Shown: one piece after another, positions 12,483-25,278 of the stretch
How positions within the stretch are numbered: position 1 is the stretch's first letter
Layout of the letters: the number at the start of each line of letters is the position of its first letter
Assembly (NCBI GenBank): GCA_021234155.1
Contig: JAJEKV010000001.1
Span: forward strand, 26,401,189-26,465,188
Reading direction: 5' to 3'
Length of the DNA stretch: 64,000 bases
From: Isoetes taiwanensis
Lineage: Eukaryota > Streptophyta > Lycopodiopsida > Isoetales > Isoetaceae
Program-made: the position numbers and the translations under genes
Notes under the pieces: generated by a model
What the model saw: only the letters and a program-made list of their open reading frames with translations
The model's database searches: none
Told to the model about the DNA's origin: nothing

Positions 12483-12615
12483 ACCATTACCCAAGGGCAA
12501 CCGTACATTATTTCTTTTATCTGTTTTTGACTTATAAGGGACAACGAGGGTTGTAGCAGCCATTGTTGCAAGGTTTGGACGATGGGCTGCCGAATACTGC
12601 GGCATTGTTCCGGAT

Positions 12616-15600
12616 GGCAAGCTCAGCTACGTTATCTAAGTAAGCTTTGGATCTCTAGCAGCTTCTAGCTTGTAGAAATGTACTAAAGGATTTCTATGCA
12701 ATTTGTGAACGCGGCATCCTTTCTCAACTTCAAACATTCGAAGTAGGTGAAGAGTTCATCAGACTCAAAATATTTTTTCTATTCTGACGTGCAATGTTTA
12801 GATGACAACGAACATGGCAGCGGTTTAAGAAATAGCAAATGTAAATGTTGCATTGTCCAATATGCTAGTTTATGCTAACATTAAACCCTCTTCTTTGATT
12901 GTCTAAAACATTACTCATCGATATTCAATCAAGTGATGGATGGGTAGCCCGTAGTTCCTCCTATGCCATTGACATGGTTGACTTGTTAGACGGCATTTAA
13001 AATCCTTGAATTGAAGTTAATTTTTCACTTGTTTGTTATCAGGCTTACAGTCATTGCAAAATGCACCTGGACATCGAGCAGATGTGGCTTTATATTCCAC
13101 CATGTCAGCAAAGATAAAAGAGAATAGCTATGCTCATGACCTTGAATCGTACCATAGGGTTCTCCATGCGATTAATTGGCAGCGGAGGTATGAGCTATCA
13201 TGATACGTTTCAATTTGTTTACATCTGTTGATACATTTGGTTTGTATGGCCTTGATTATTGGATACTGCAGACATTACTTTTTGCGTATGGTCTATGAAG
13301 ATATGATATGTGATGGCGTGCAGCCAATGCGAGAAACATTCCACCACCTTTTAGGAGGATGCATGAAGGCTGGCCGCTTGCAGGATGCTATGTTCTTTTT
13401 TGAAGAAATGAAGTCTATGGGTATCGTTCCTGATGTACGTGGAAATTACTAGTCTCTATGTATAGTATTCTGTGGTCTGTGTTTCCTTGTCCTCAGATGA
13501 GTTGCTTCTGGTATATTAGATCAAACAATGGCATCTGACTTGTTAGTTGGATTTCATTAATGCTAGCCAGTGACCGGATTGTCTATTATGCTAATAGAAG
13601 TTGGTGATTTAATAAGCATAACATCATAAGTCAGTAAACTTTGGTTTAGAGCTTAATCCTGAGTATTTAGTGGGATTGTTACCTCGACAGCCCAGGTTGA
13701 ACAACAAGAGCTTACCATCTATCCTCAGTGGAATTTTTAACATATGGCATTAAACGTGAACTTGCCTGTCCATTTTAACCAGTGCTAACCTACTGCGAAG
13801 TCATTGTAATTTGTATGGATATATAGTTATTAGAGTTAGGCAAGTATAACTTGAAAAAAGGATCCCTTCGAGTTCCTGAGAATGTGAAAACCAGCTTTAT
13901 AGCACTGTGAAACATCCCAACCTGAAAGTCATGTTATCAATCTTTCTTATCTTCCCATTCTTCTTGTGTGCCACTCATCAGATGAATTCTGTCAAATATG
14001 TACAGAAACTAATTTGACAGTTTTGACAGGTTCTAAGATGGATGGTGCTGAATGTGCGTCCCACAGCCTATAGGAAACCAAAATGCAGTAATATTACCAA
14101 GATTTCTATCTTCTGATAATAAAATCCAGGATAAACATGTGATCCAGCACGTCTATGCTCTGCTACATAGATTGTAGAATCATGCATCTACGAAGAAGGT
14201 GAAGCAGAATGATAGCAGATGAAGCAGAATCAGATCATGAAAAGGCAGAAGAAGGCTTTCTATAAAAACAGGTGAAGCCCATGACAACGGAATTGTCATG
14301 ACCCGCGATGCCAGTTTCATGAGAATTTTAGTATAACATAGCATAATGCTAAAAATGGTTAGAGAATAATGAACTGCTCCATGAGGACTGGTGGTAGAGG
14401 TAAATGTGAACATGCCAAGGTTAATGCTTATGAAATGAAATGAAATTTTCTATTCTTTTTTGTGTGGAACTTTTTGCAAAGCAAATTTCTTGATGTATCT
14501 TAATTTTAATTTTGTGCTTTTCTTTTGTTGTAACAGACACTGCTTTACAACATTCTCATCATGGTTTGTGGCAAATGCAACCAATTTGCACGTGCATTTA
14601 GGGTGGGATCAACTTAACTTTTCTCCTTCATGTGATTAACTTATGATGGTCTGGTTTATGCATTCGGATGAGCAAAATCACTTTAATCCAAGTTATGGTA
14701 TGATTGTATAATCTGTATACTTGAAGCCTTCATCCAGCATACTCTTGTCTCATTTACTCGACAGCGAGTTGATGAGTTTATGCAACTTGTGTTTCATATT
14801 TTCATAGCAAGATGCTTAACGAGATTACTGTCCAGAGTATATGTATTAGCTCAACTTTTGTTGTAAAACATTGCTCCGCCAATGCGAGAGTATGAAGCTG
14901 TTACCAAGGCATATGACATTTGCACTCATGCCGCTACGCAATTACCTGTCTGTGCTGCTTATGCTCATCAGAAATGGTGTTGATTGAAGATTGAACATTT
15001 AATGTCTATCTTTTCTAGGTGGAGAAAGATATGGAAGCTCTGGGTGCCCATCCAAAGCTGGAAACTTTTCTGGCTCTTTTGCACGCTTGCGCTGTTGCTG
15101 GTGAAACTGATAAAGCGTATGTACTTTTTACACAATTTCAGTTTCATTTCACTCGTGTTATTTTTTTATCTCAAGACAAAAGTCCATACATGCACAGCGC
15201 TATTTTGGTGGTGCGTCTTTTCTGGATAGTCAAGTTTATAGCTAACGAGATTGTGTCTGTGGCTCTTCCTGCACAAGTACTCGTCTGCTGCATAGAAAGC
15301 ACATTCCTTGGGTTCTTTATAGTAAAACAAAGGATGCAATTATTGTCTTCACTTATATGTGTCTTATCGATTTGATCTTTTTAACGTGCGGATCTTTAAC
15401 AAGATTATTATGCTACAATTTTTTTAGATTTTAAATTTGAAGTTCATGCATCTGATGCATGATATTTTGCTTTGGAAATGTGTTGCGACAGGTATGAAGT
15501 TCTTCGAAGGATGACATCATCGGGCATAACTTTCAATGATCACTGCTACAGTGCCCTTATAATGGCCCACAAAAATAAGAAGCCTACCACTGAGCAAACA

Positions 15601-18126
15601 TACAGGAAGGTTGGTTCCTGCATAATATTTAGCCAAATCAATCTCGTCTCATGTTGATGAAGAAAGAAAGCACATTTGGATGCCCACATTGATTTTGAGC
15701 ATAGATGATGATAATTTGGGACATGCATTTTAGTGAAAGTAAGCTATGTGATTCAATTTGGGATCCAGTAAGAAGTTTGAGTATATGTACATACATTAAG
15801 CTAGTGTTCTCTTTTTCCTGCTATGGACACTATAGGCATTGTTTGTGAAATGCAGATCATTGAATATTTACAACAATCAAAACAACATGTAAGTACAGAC
15901 TTCAAAGCACGTGCTGTTACAGGGGAGCAAGAGTTATCTACCGAGCTGCTAGAAGAGTTTGCCAACCTTGTGCTGGGAGACATGCCCTTTAGAAGGGGTA
16001 CAATTAATCGCCGTTTGACAGTTTATCATGCTGCTTTGCGAGCATTTGCTGATCTGAAAAACCTAGAGGTATTGTTTACATTGTAGGCAAGCATGATGCC
16101 ACTTGGTTTGGTTATGAAGTGGCTCTGTTAAAGTCAGGCATTGAAGAAAGTTATCGAGATGCTAGAACAGGATGGTCATGATCTTGATGCTTTTTGCACA
16201 GCCCAAATAACCAGGTATATATTCCTCATTACTCATCATCACTTACCGTTGTTGTCAAGGATTTAGGTTTCACTTTTCTAAACAATGAAGTAATTGGTTG
16301 GATGGAGCACTTTTAGAGGACCATGATAACCATGTGTTCTACACATCATGGTAAAGAGATACCTCATTATACATGAGTGGAATATTAGGGAGCTCTTCTC
16401 GAGCGAATCTATGTTCGTTTTTAGTATCTTAAGTAGAAGACAAAGGCAATCGCGGGATATCACAGGTCTAGGTATCCATGCACCCATGGAGAGTAGAGCT
16501 CTGCAGCTAAGAAATGCCTAGGCCTTTCTTTTGTTTTTGTCTTCCATCTAAACCGTGCTATGCCCTATATGCGAGAACTATATTCATATCTAATCTTTTC
16601 AAATTAAGTATATGTTAGCGCAGGGATGGAACCCCTACAGAAGGAAATTTTGCCATGCAATAACATTGGATTATGTTTGCTTATTTGTATTCCATGTAGT
16701 TTGGAAATTCACAATGGTATTATGGAAACTACTATCAAAGTAGTTCTTTTACCAGAAATGTTATCCCTTGTTATAAGGTATTCAAAAAATTCTATGAGAA
16801 ACTTCAAAATGCTGTTCATGCACAATATTTCTGAGAAGACGGCATCTGGAGAAAATCTTGAGCAGAGAAATAACTTAATTTGGTGCTGGAAAAGCTGCAG
16901 AAATGAGCAGCCTTTTATATAAAAGCAGGAGAGCATTTCGAGGCAATTCAAGAAAGCCATTCCTTTCAAGCAGATGCCTAAAAGAAGGCTTAAGTATTTG
17001 ATCCAGCATGAGGACTAAGAGGATCCAATAAGAGCTTTCATTTGGGCTGGTTTGCACTGTTGCTATAGTCATTTTGTTCAAAAATATGGGTCTTAAACAT
17101 CATGGTAATTTTCCCTCACTGATGCCCTCCAGCAAAAAGTTTCAGATAAATCCTTTACTAGGTTGTCCTTGTCTTTGAAAACTTCAGAATATAATTGGGC
17201 ATGTTGCACGTGGTTCTCTTACTATGTTCGGGACTGTTTTTTGTATCTTAGAGGCTTTCTTGATCATGGAGAATTTAACACTGCACTGGCTACTTTTGAT
17301 GGTTACATGGCATCGGGCAAACCAGCAACGGTTGAAATGTTTTCTGTGAGTTCATAGCTCATTCTTCCCAGCTTTCAGAATTTAGTCAACGAACATTATT
17401 TTTATAAGCTTCTTATGAAAAAGGATTATCTAGAACCTTCTTGTTCACATTGTTTGATTTTATATATCTGATTATTGACATATTATCTGCGTTTTCAGAT
17501 AATGATAAAGGGTGCCCTCTCAAAATTTACTCCAGTGAATATGGCAGCGGCTAAACGACTTTTGGTAAAGCTATAAGGTTTGTTGTTTTGAAAGTTGTTG
17601 ATCGTTTTTAATTATTGTGCTCTGGCCTTTGAATTTTACAGCGTCAACTTGATGAGAAAGGATATTTTCTAAACTTCAAAATTGGGGGAGAACTGCTGTT
17701 AGCTGCATCAATGGAAAAGGTAATGTCCTAAGTCTTAAGAAATTATTTGTTGGTTAACAAATTTTGTGAATGTCCATGTTGCAGGGGGGAGATTTCTCTA
17801 CTGCAAACCTCATATGGGATATGATGCAAAAGAGGAAATTAAGGCCTCCAAGAAAGGCCTGCATGACATATTTGGATGGTCTTAAGGTATTGTCTTAGAT
17901 CCCTGCTTTGTAAGTAAATAGTATTGCTGTAACTTTGTGGAGTCATTCCTGGCAGAACCGTGAAATACCTGACACTGATCCTCGCTTGGCGGCGGTAAGC
18001 GAAGCAATTGCTTTCTATGACCGGCAATTTAGGCAGGGTGGACAAGATAATGGAGGACAAAGTGAAATTGAGAATGATACTGAGGAACAAGACCATATAC
18101 CAGCAGCAAGTAACAATGATGGATGA
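12616..18126 (+). CDS. P-type pentatricopeptide repeat (PPR) protein, multi-exon gene
   Basis: Exons with good GT-AG borders: 13043-13187, 13272-13434, 14537-~14602, 15019-15116, 15492-15609, 15856-16068, 16138-16214, 17252-17345, 17499-17564, 17642-17719, 17785-17886 and 17956-18126 (stop). Reading phase is kept at the junctions checked. PPR-like helical pairs are clear: DGVQPMRETFHHLLGGCMKA, GRLQDAMFFFEEMKSMGIVPD, TLLYNILIMVCGKCNQFARA, HPKLETFLALLHACAVAG and YEVLRRMTSSGITFNDHCYS. No DYW or E domain follows, so it is P-class, and probably acts in organelle RNA metabolism, as the family does. The C-terminus is acidic and low in complexity. The first exon is uncertain: MASSATLS at 12616 is one candidate, and an ATG-led frame at 12017 is another. 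One exon near 14880-14960 is possible but not placed. I cannot name the orthologue. Confidence 0.85.
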
Positions 18127-18779
18127 AAGGAACAGCATGGAAAGGGTTGAATCTCTGTTGTGCTGGTTCAACTGGGTGCAGCCTTGAGGTCAATGAGATC
18201 TCATCTTAATACTTCTCCTTTTTGTTGATCCTCCTTGTCAGGCCATCCTTCATGTCATCATTCATGTAAAATTCAGCATCGGTACTAGAGCCCTTGAAAC
18301 TACTTAGTTTCTCTTGCCTTCTAGCCGACATCCAGGGTCATGTGATCTAATCTGTTTGCCATGGCGATTACTGGAATTGTAGTTGGAGGCTAGAAGGATG
18401 CTGGAATTGAAGGCAGAGAGAGCAAGGTTAGCTGGACCTAAGGCCTCTGTGGCATAGAATGGCATCAATTGTCTTCCACTGTCTCAAGCACAAAAATGCT
18501 CTCCGGTAGTATTTATGGTGCAAAAAAATTTCCTTTTACAGCATTTAGAAGACAAAACCAACATGTAAAAATTATGCATGAATTCAACGCCAAGCTCGTG
18601 CTCACTTGATAAATGTTCACATGTGGGCATGTTTCTCTTGTTTTGTTTGATGAACAATAAAAATGGCCTCTAACAATGTTTTCAACGCCAGATTTCGATT
18701 TCTTGAATTCGTTTATCGAACATGTGGCGTTCTGCTGTTTAGTGTGTAAATTATTTTATTTTGGTCGCCTCAAAATTTC

Positions 18780-19060
18780 GCTGTGAAATTTCCTAGCGCC
18801 GCCAGAAAATTTCACCGCGAAATTTTCAGGCGGCGAAAATTCCCTAATGGAAAAACGGGGGCTTGAAATTTGCCCCCCGATATTTTTACGGCAGATTTCC
18901 GGCAAGTTTTCTGTGGCGGCGCCGCTTCACAGGGGAAGGTCAGTTCATCGCAGAGGAGCATTGCAGCGAGGGGCGAATCGACTGGCGATCGATTCAAGTT
19001 TCGCTCTGAAAAAACAGGTTGTTTGGGGGCGAAATTTCAAGCCCCCTGTTTTTTCGTTTT
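18780..19060. mobile_element. Foldback element with cgggggcttgaaattt arms
   Basis: The arm at 18850-18878 (aaaaacgggggcttgaaatt, then tgcccccc) is the near reverse complement of 19025-19055 (gggggcgaaatttcaagccc, then cctgttttttc). The interior is GC-rich with further small inverted repeats around gaaatttc and ggcggcgccgcc-like words. There is no coding capacity. It is 650 bp downstream of the PPR stop codon. Confidence 0.6.
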
Positions 19061-19064
19061 TTAC

Positions 19065-20030
19065 TTGCAAGTCGGTTGTTATTTTATTTTTACTCGTTAT
19101 TTTTTCTAGTTGGTTGATTACAACTTTCAATATTTGTATCGCCTAATGATGTTCATAATACTTGCATGATTGATCTTCTTTGGTTAGTTTTAGTAAGTTG
19201 AGGACTTCCAACATTGGGAGTACCTTGCCTGAAAGAATCCTTGATCTGCTTCTACACCAGCTCAATTAACAGTTGAGGTAGTAGGGGGTTCGATGCCCGG
19301 GCTTCATTAAGTGCAATTTGAAGGTCGCAATTTGGAGGTTATGCCCATGCCTCATCGAGTGCAAATGTTATCATTTTCAGGCAACATAGCCAACTTGATG
19401 TGGACATTACAAGAAATTGTACCATTCTTTGAAAGTAGTTTGTTTCTACGTGTGCAACTAAGATGTACTTAAAAGGGGAAGGCTATTTCTTCAAAACCCT
19501 ATAGTTGGATTTGGCCTTCAATGTCATGTTCTTATTGGATATATATATATAGTGTAAGATATATGTGGTGAGAACTGGCAAGGTCCCAGTCTCCATGGAA
19601 TCTGTGCACCAAATAAATGTAGTGAGACCCAGGTAAGGGACATCCCCATTAGGAGATTGCTGCAACCTTCTTTCCTTGCCATGTCATCAAAGCCTGGGAT
19701 GCATTTTTGCGCACATTCCCATTGCCTCAATTTTGATAACATAGATCAACAACAAGATTAGCATATAAAGACAAAGAAGCGCAGGAGAAGACAAAGACAG
19801 ATGAAGCCAGATGCTATCTCAAAGCATCCAAAAACTCTGAGATCTGGTTGTGTCATGTAGGCATAGCCCAGTTCGTCCAGGAAAATGGAAACACTCATTT
19901 TCATGTCTGGGTTTGCCACGAAGCACAACAGAATACGCTAATGGGGAAGGGCTCTAAGCATGGTTGGTCCGACCTGTCGATCTGCCCTACCTGCCGACCT
20001 AGGTGGGAACAGGTGGGTAAAGGTGGGAAG
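19065..20030. other. Intergenic DNA without a recognisable gene
   Basis: No open frame here shows a known domain. Near 19965-20060 there is a cluster of related words (ctgccgacct, gacctgtcgatctgcc, aggtgggaacaggtgggtaa) that read as short direct and inverted repeats. They may be an edge of a DNA transposon, but I could not define ends. Confidence 0.3.
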
Positions 20031-20369
20031 TTTTAGCCGACCTGCCGACCTTGTTGGCTAAAATTCAAACTTGCCATTTCTTGCATATACAACCTGCATT
20101 TACTTCTACAACCAAGAAAACAATCTAATTGATGGATCAAAGACAACATCAACTTAGAAAGCTTGTATTTATTATAATTATAATATAAAAGAATAGCCAA
20201 ATCAGGCATAAAACTATAAAAATCCAAATTCCATAAATTCAAACAAATAGCAAAACCGTTAGAATTCAACAAATAGTGAAAATTAACAAGTATCTGCAAC
20301 AATAGAAAAATCAGCAAGTTGTAGACATGAAAGAGTAGAAAAAAATCAGCAAGTACCATACCATTAAAC

Positions 20370-20636
20370 TCATTCCATAATATAATCATCTTCTTCATCT
20401 TCCTCTTCACATTTATCTTCATCTTTGTCTTCCACTCTATCTTCATCATTGGACTCTTCGTCATCTTTCTCCTCGTCTTCGACATCATCCGATTCACTAT
20501 CTTCATCCCCCTCTTCCCCTTGCTCCTCCACTTCCATAGTTTCCTCATACAATGCATTAAAAGCACGTACGCAATTGCGATGACGACAAGAAGATAATTC
20601 TTTCTTGCTCAATCCGCTCCACTTCCGCTTGCACAC
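20370..20636 (-). CDS. Unrecognised ORF with a highly acidic C-terminal half
   Basis: An 88-residue minus-strand frame begins MCKRKWSGLSKKELSSCRHR, then becomes almost entirely Glu, Asp and Ser from about residue 35 (EEQGEEGDEDSESDDVEDEE). The first part has two Cys and a His but no zinc-finger spacing I recognise. It could be an exon of a transposon-derived gene or random coding in a GAA/GAT-rich tract. Confidence 0.2.
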   Translation of the reverse strand: MCKRKWSGLSKKELSSCRHRNCVRAFNALYEETMEVEEQGEEGDEDSESDDVEDEEKDDEESNDEDRVEDKDEDKCEEEDEEDDYIME

Positions 20637-20821
20637 TTAGCAACCTTGCCTCGTAGTACAAAAAGTAGGATGTTGGAGATGGCATTTAAAATAAATGTCA
20701 ACGGACAACAGAATAAAACTCAAAATCATAGGGTTGAATGGTATTGCATGACAGTCCCTGATTGGTTGGAGAATAACATTGGCTTTCCAGAAACACAAAG
20801 TTTTGCATGGAATGCCAGAGA

Positions 20822-21184
20822 CTATCCGTCCAACATAACCCTTGCATAGATGACATATAGTGGAACATAAGGATCCGAAAAAATATCCTCAACTTTGTTC
20901 AAGAAATCATATTGTTTAATGTTTCCATCAAAGCGTAAAGCAGGAGTTCTAGCTTTTTTAATCTTCCTCCTGATGTCTTCCTGAAGAGCAGATATCTTGG
21001 CTCCTAAATCGGTTAAGTGCTCATTCCTGGAGCTAGAAATCCTCAGTTCCATGGCTTTAGCCCAAGCTGGTGTTTCCAAGTCATTTGGCATGGCCTGCTT
21101 AGAGTTCTCAGGTGCAGCAGTAGCTTGAGCAATAGCTTCAGCAACAGGTCTTTTACAGAGCGACATTCTGTACAAGATAGTCAA
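20822..21184 (-). CDS. Unrecognised ORF, helical, possibly transposon-derived
   Basis: A 120-residue minus-strand frame carries a helical central part (LTDLGAKISALQEDIRRKIK) followed by RTPALRFDGNIKQYDFLNKV. The second segment resembles a short module found in some eukaryotic transposon-associated proteins, but I cannot name the family. The frame ends abruptly beside the left flank of a MITE-like element. Confidence 0.25.
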   Translation of the reverse strand: MTILYRMSLCKRPVAEAIAQATAAPENSKQAMPNDLETPAWAKAMELRISSSRNEHLTDLGAKISALQEDIRRKIKKARTPALRFDGNIKQYDFLNKVEDIFSDPYVPLYVIYARVMLDG

Positions 21185-21261
21185 GGTGGTGAGGAATTCT
21201 TAAAAGAACAAGGAAAAATACTGTGTGCAAGGCAGATCCAACTAGACACGCAAGATGGTAA

Positions 21262-21482
21262 GGATGACATAAAGGACGGGCAGGCTGTATTCAGCCTTGT
21301 CCGCCAATGAGACCTCGACATGTGGCAAAGATTCTTTTTGAGGAACTCCCCTGATGTTGTTGTTGGTCTACATTCTGTGTTTTACTTCGTCGCTGCTCTC
21401 GATTCTGCCACAAATCAATCTGAACCATCCAACTGGCAACGATCAACGGCTGAATACAGCCTGCCAGTCCTTCACGTTAAGA
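21262..21482. mobile_element. MITE-like element with ~25-bp inverted termini
   Basis: ggcaggctgtattcagcc at about 21279-21296 is the exact reverse complement of ggctgaatacagcctgcc at about 21449-21466. The arms extend outward with fewer matches (aaggac / gtccttcac). The interior of about 150 bp does not code. A second palindrome begins immediately after it. Confidence 0.65.
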
Positions 21483-21590
21483 GAATGGCCCGGAGGGCTG
21501 TTTTTTGGGCCTATCAAACAGCCCTCTGCCTAACGGCGTCGGGCCATTTTCCAGGCCCAGAAAACAGCCCTCAGGGCCATTCCCCTATAC
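21480..21590. repeat. GC-rich imperfect palindrome
   Basis: Left-half words gaatggcccggagggctgtt and gggcc are answered on the right by aacagccctcagggccattc. The centre is around gccctctgcctaacggcgtc. The design (ggcc-rich foldback of 100-200 bp) resembles those at 12281-12482 and 59930-60022, though the sequences differ. Confidence 0.6.
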
Positions 21591-22439
21591 ATAATCAATC
21601 AGTGCTAAAGGAAACAATTATATCCAAAAATCAGGCCAAACTGGTATGCAATTACAAAAATAAAGAACATTCAAAGGGGATTTAAAAGGTAGACTGTGAA
21701 AACGTGCATCAGCCAAGAACTCTCAAGCAGAATTTAATGGTGTCAGTTAACAGAAAGAAAGACAAGGCAATGAATCTACGTTATAGGAGAATCTAAGATT
21801 ATAGCTTAGCCTGAGCAGCAAGACGGTGGCCTGAGCAGGCGATTCAAGGGAGAAGAACATCTCGGACGAACCTGAAGCGATCTTAAGGCAGTACTGAAGA
21901 GAAAAATAGAAAGTGATACGAATGGTGTGAGAACGAAACGAAGGCGGAAAAACCTAGTGCAGAGAAGCTCGATGGCTGATGGGCACAAATGAGGGGTGGA
22001 AGGCTTTAAATAGGGGAAAATCCTAGTATTTACACCGCCTCTAGAATTTGTTTTAATTTCTTAATCTTAAATTAAAATTAAAATATTAAATGATGACATG
22101 ACACTAAAATGAGATTGCCACAATATGGAAAAAAGGAAAAAAATCCATTTTGAAGCACGGGGGTGATTGTTGTTATTTTCTGAAGCCGGTTGCTAAAAAG
22201 AACATCTCCGATTTATATTTTATGTAGGCCATTTAGTTTGCCGAAATAGCAGAAGAATTCCACGGGGTTTTCTTGAAAGATGCCGAGATAAAAGGATGGG
22301 GAGAAATTTGAAAATCCAGGTTTGGAGGATACAATGCAAAGACAATTAAATAGAGCTTCTTGTAGGACAGATTCCAGTAAATTGAAACCATCAGGCCAAT
22401 TTCTGCAGCTAGTTCTCATACTTAGACCAGACTGAAATA

Positions 22440-22680
22440 ATGCAAGATCTTAAATTCCAAAGCTGATATATGGCAAGGACGTGGACTTTTTTGGGCCATA
22501 TGGGCCTTTGAGCCTTTGGGCCTTTGGTCCAAAAGAGGACTAAAGGGGTATGCATGCTATATAATTGGCCGGGAAAGAGCTCTGGGATAGCTGTTTTCTA
22601 GCTGAGAGCTCGTGGTTGGGTGGTTAGATAGCGTGCGACTTCAAAAGTCTTTTTAGTGATATCAGAACAACAAGTTTCAA
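22440..22680 (+). other. Probable 5' LTR end and primer-binding site of a Ty3/gypsy element
   Basis: Just before the gag start, tgatatcagaac (about 22656-22667) resembles the usual initiator-Met tRNA primer-binding site (TGGTATCAGAGC) of plant LTR retrotransposons. Upstream is a promoter-like ctatataattgg (about 22557). I could not find the matching 3' LTR after the integrase, so the LTR borders are not established. Confidence 0.45.
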
Positions 22681-23730
22681 TGGCCAATTCTGTTACCAAT
22701 GTTGACTTTGAAGATGAGGAACTCAAGGAGAAACTTTTTGAGTTGGGGAATGATAATTCGCTCATGAGAGAGAAACTTCCAGCGGTCGAGGCTCGAATTG
22801 CTAAGCTGCAAGAACTGGATTCTCTTCGAGCGTAGGTGGTGTAATTGCAGCACACTGCAGGGCGTCCACCTAGTGGCATCAAAATGGGTGCCAATGTCAA
22901 AATTGAATTCAGAATGTATTCTGCTGCTAGTAGTGATGCGGATGAGCTTCTTGCATGGCTACGGGATTTGGATTCATGTTTTGCTAAAACTACGGATGAC
23001 GAAGACACTCGATTATATTTTGTTGAGCGTTATCTAGATGGTCTTGCAAAGGACTGGTGGCTGGATGTCCAAAAGAACCAGCCAGTCGATCAACCTATTA
23101 ATACCTTTGCGGAATTTGAAAAGCAAATTAAAAATCATTTTTTGGGTCATAATTGGGAACGAGATCTTCTCCTGAGTGGAATAAATTGAGCCAACAAAAC
23201 ACGAAAACTGTTTGAGCCTTCGTCGCCCGAGTTTTAATTAAAGAACTCCAGCTTAGTAAAAATGATACTGAGAAGTCTAAAAAACTCATGGGTGGAGTTC
23301 ATCATTGAGTATGTGCGAAGCTCAATCTTCAAGTTGTCAATCTTTCTTTTGGCGAGCTTTATAAAATGGTAGAGAAAGTAGAGGAGGAGGGTCTGGCCCT
23401 CATGAAGCCAGTAATGCTTAACGCGGTCTCAAGGTATCTATGAAAGAGGCGAATGGCTTTCGGGAGAAACCAATGGAGTCTGCTCCAGAGTCTGGGGATC
23501 AAATGCCTATATGCAGACGTTGCAGATAATGAACCTGTTGGGGCCAAGGAACTAAAGGAATCTTATCAAGTACGTAAGAAACTGCTAATGCGGGAGAATA
23601 AGTGTTTTGTATGTTATTCTACATACCATGAATTTTATGAATGTCCTACTTATCTTGAGAAGAAGAAAGGGGAAAGAAAAGACATTGCGCCTGTTCTTAA
23701 ATCTGGGGTTAAGAAAGAGGACTGTTAGCC
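22681..23730 (+). pseudogene. Ty3/gypsy gag polyprotein, degenerate
   Basis: The reading begins MANSVTNVDFEDEELKEKL at 22681. It shifts frame near 22830 and continues with ADELLAWLRDLDSCFAK, then DGLAKDWWLDVQ and FAEFEKQIKNHF. This order is typical of the retrotransposon gag (capsid) domain. A zinc knuckle follows at about 23602-23643: CFVCYSTYHEFYEC (C-x2-C-x4-H-x4-C). Several stops and frame shifts, around 23190-23450, make it inactive. It belongs with the pol sequence split between 24640 and 33.8 kb. Confidence 0.85.
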
Positions 23731-24480
23731 TAAAACCTGGCTCTGGCCAACATTCAGAAGGATGATATGGTGAGAACCTCCAGATCTAATTAGAGGGAAG
23801 ATCAACCCCAAACTATAAGGAAATAAAGTCTAAGAACTAGAACATAAAGGAGAACATCTTGCTATCAATTCCAAATAGTAAACATTTTCTTACAGTGGAT
23901 TAATTTTTCTTTTTCTTTTCTTGGAAGGAAATACAACAGAACAATAATTTTGAGAAGAATACACAATAGGTCTTTGCTTGATTCAGGAAAACAATACACC
24001 TAAGAACAGCTTGAATCAACCATAGTCATCAGCTTAATGGAAACCGAAAATAGAACACAATCAGAATATATCTTGTTTTTGAATTCGGCAAATGCACATA
24101 TATCATATGCTGCAGAGAGCAAAATCGGCTTCCTCTTCTCTTTAAACATCTTTTGGATCCCGCCAAGAAATGGTTAGATCCATACCTTTGCATGATATCG
24201 GCAGATTTGGAGCAGAACTTCATGATAACAGTTCGTTGGAGTTTCTTCGAGTTCGTCCAAAAAGGTAAAATGGTCGTTTAGGGTTTTCTTGAGATAACTA
24301 TGCCAACAAAATATCCTAAAGGTTTAAGGTAACATCATGATTTTTTGTTGTATGTAGAAAACCACCATATGCGTGTCTGCAAATTTCTCCCTACAACTCA
24401 GAAGATACCCTCCTGAAGTAGAAGTCCTGGGAAATCTATTGTAGCCCATATTAGGCTTCAGCACCAGAACGTGTAAAAAT
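23731..24480. other. Non-coding stretch inside the gypsy element
   Basis: Between the zinc knuckle and the protease start I find no retrotransposon coding motifs for about 700 bp. The strand is A-rich and unlike the flanking gag and pol, so it may be another small insertion. No terminal repeats or target duplication were recognised. Confidence 0.3.
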
Positions 24481-24629
24481 GATGAAAAAATGGTGTTGCC
24501 TCTAGGGGAGGCAACAAGGACAAAAGTAAGAAAGTAGCTTCTGTTCGAGGAGATGGAAAAGGGAAAAGGATGGCTACTGTCTGGAAGAAATCGGATACAG
24601 ATTATGTTGAGAATAGTAGTCTCTTATGA

Positions 24630-24726
24630 TTTTGGGCTACTATTTAAGATCAAAAAATACATATCCTATTCGATCTCGGTAGTCAGTTTGATTTCATTTT
24701 TGCTAGGTTGGTAAAGGAACTAAAAT
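24630..24726 (+). pseudogene. Ty3/gypsy aspartic protease, first half
   Basis: HILFDLGSQFDFIFARLVKE matches the protease active-site region of Ty3/gypsy elements (normally LFDSGSTHSFI); the motif here is DLGS in place of D[ST]G[ST]. The frame is cut after codon LK at 24726 by the Helitron-like insertion. It resumes in phase at 31559 with LTSIPLS when 24727-31558 is removed. Confidence 0.8.
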
Positions 24727-25278
24727 TCTGGGAAAGGACTCGCAAGAGACACAAAACCGGCTAGATAGGCTTGTCATTCATCACAGCAGTAGTATACAAT
24801 GTTTTGAAGAATAGAGAGGGGTAGCCGACCATAGGAACAATATCGGACTACCCCGTAAAAAGAAATGTGCACAGGCAATATAGAAGGGTAATGGCGACAA
24901 CTTCTCATCGGGATAAAAAACCCCGCCCTTTCGGGTTTTCGAGGAAAACCCTAACGAGAAATGGTCGCCAACAACCTTGAATGTGTTGCCTGAAAAACCG
25001 AAGGAGATGAGTTGATGGCGAACACAAAATATAGCAGGACCCCAGAAGACGGCGGAAGCCTGCAAGCAACACAAAAAACCCCTAAAAGCACCCGTGAATG
25101 GTTAGAGAAAAGCAGTCTCATGCCCCCACGCAGCAGGGCGGGAAGGGAGGGAAGCAACGAGAATAGAAGAAGAGCTGCTGTGAGAAGACGCCGATAACCG
25201 GTCCGAAAGAGGAAATAGCCTTATATAGTAGCTCGTCCCTTCCCAGAATGGCGATCCGATGGCTCGGATCGATGCTAT
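24727..25278 (+). mobile_element. Non-autonomous Helitron2/Helentron-like element, copy A (552 bp)
   Basis: The 5' end starts tctgggaaaggactcgc. Near the 3' end an inverted version, gctcgtcccttcccagaat (25231-25249; 16 of 19 positions agree), precedes a hairpin with an 8-bp stem, cgatccga-tggc-tcggatcg (25252-25271), and a 7-base tail atgctat. This is the asymmetric terminal inverted repeat plus 3' hairpin plan of Helitron2/Helentron elements. The left flank ends in T, and the element is joined directly at 25278/25279 to a second copy. There is no helicase, Rep or other coding sequence, so transposition would need a helper element. The outer flanks and the in-frame empty site support the ends. 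Confidence 0.75.

Noticed and set aside
22598-23008. 136-residue minus-strand frame
   Set aside because: It is the shadow of the gypsy gag coding on the plus strand, Ser-rich by composition.
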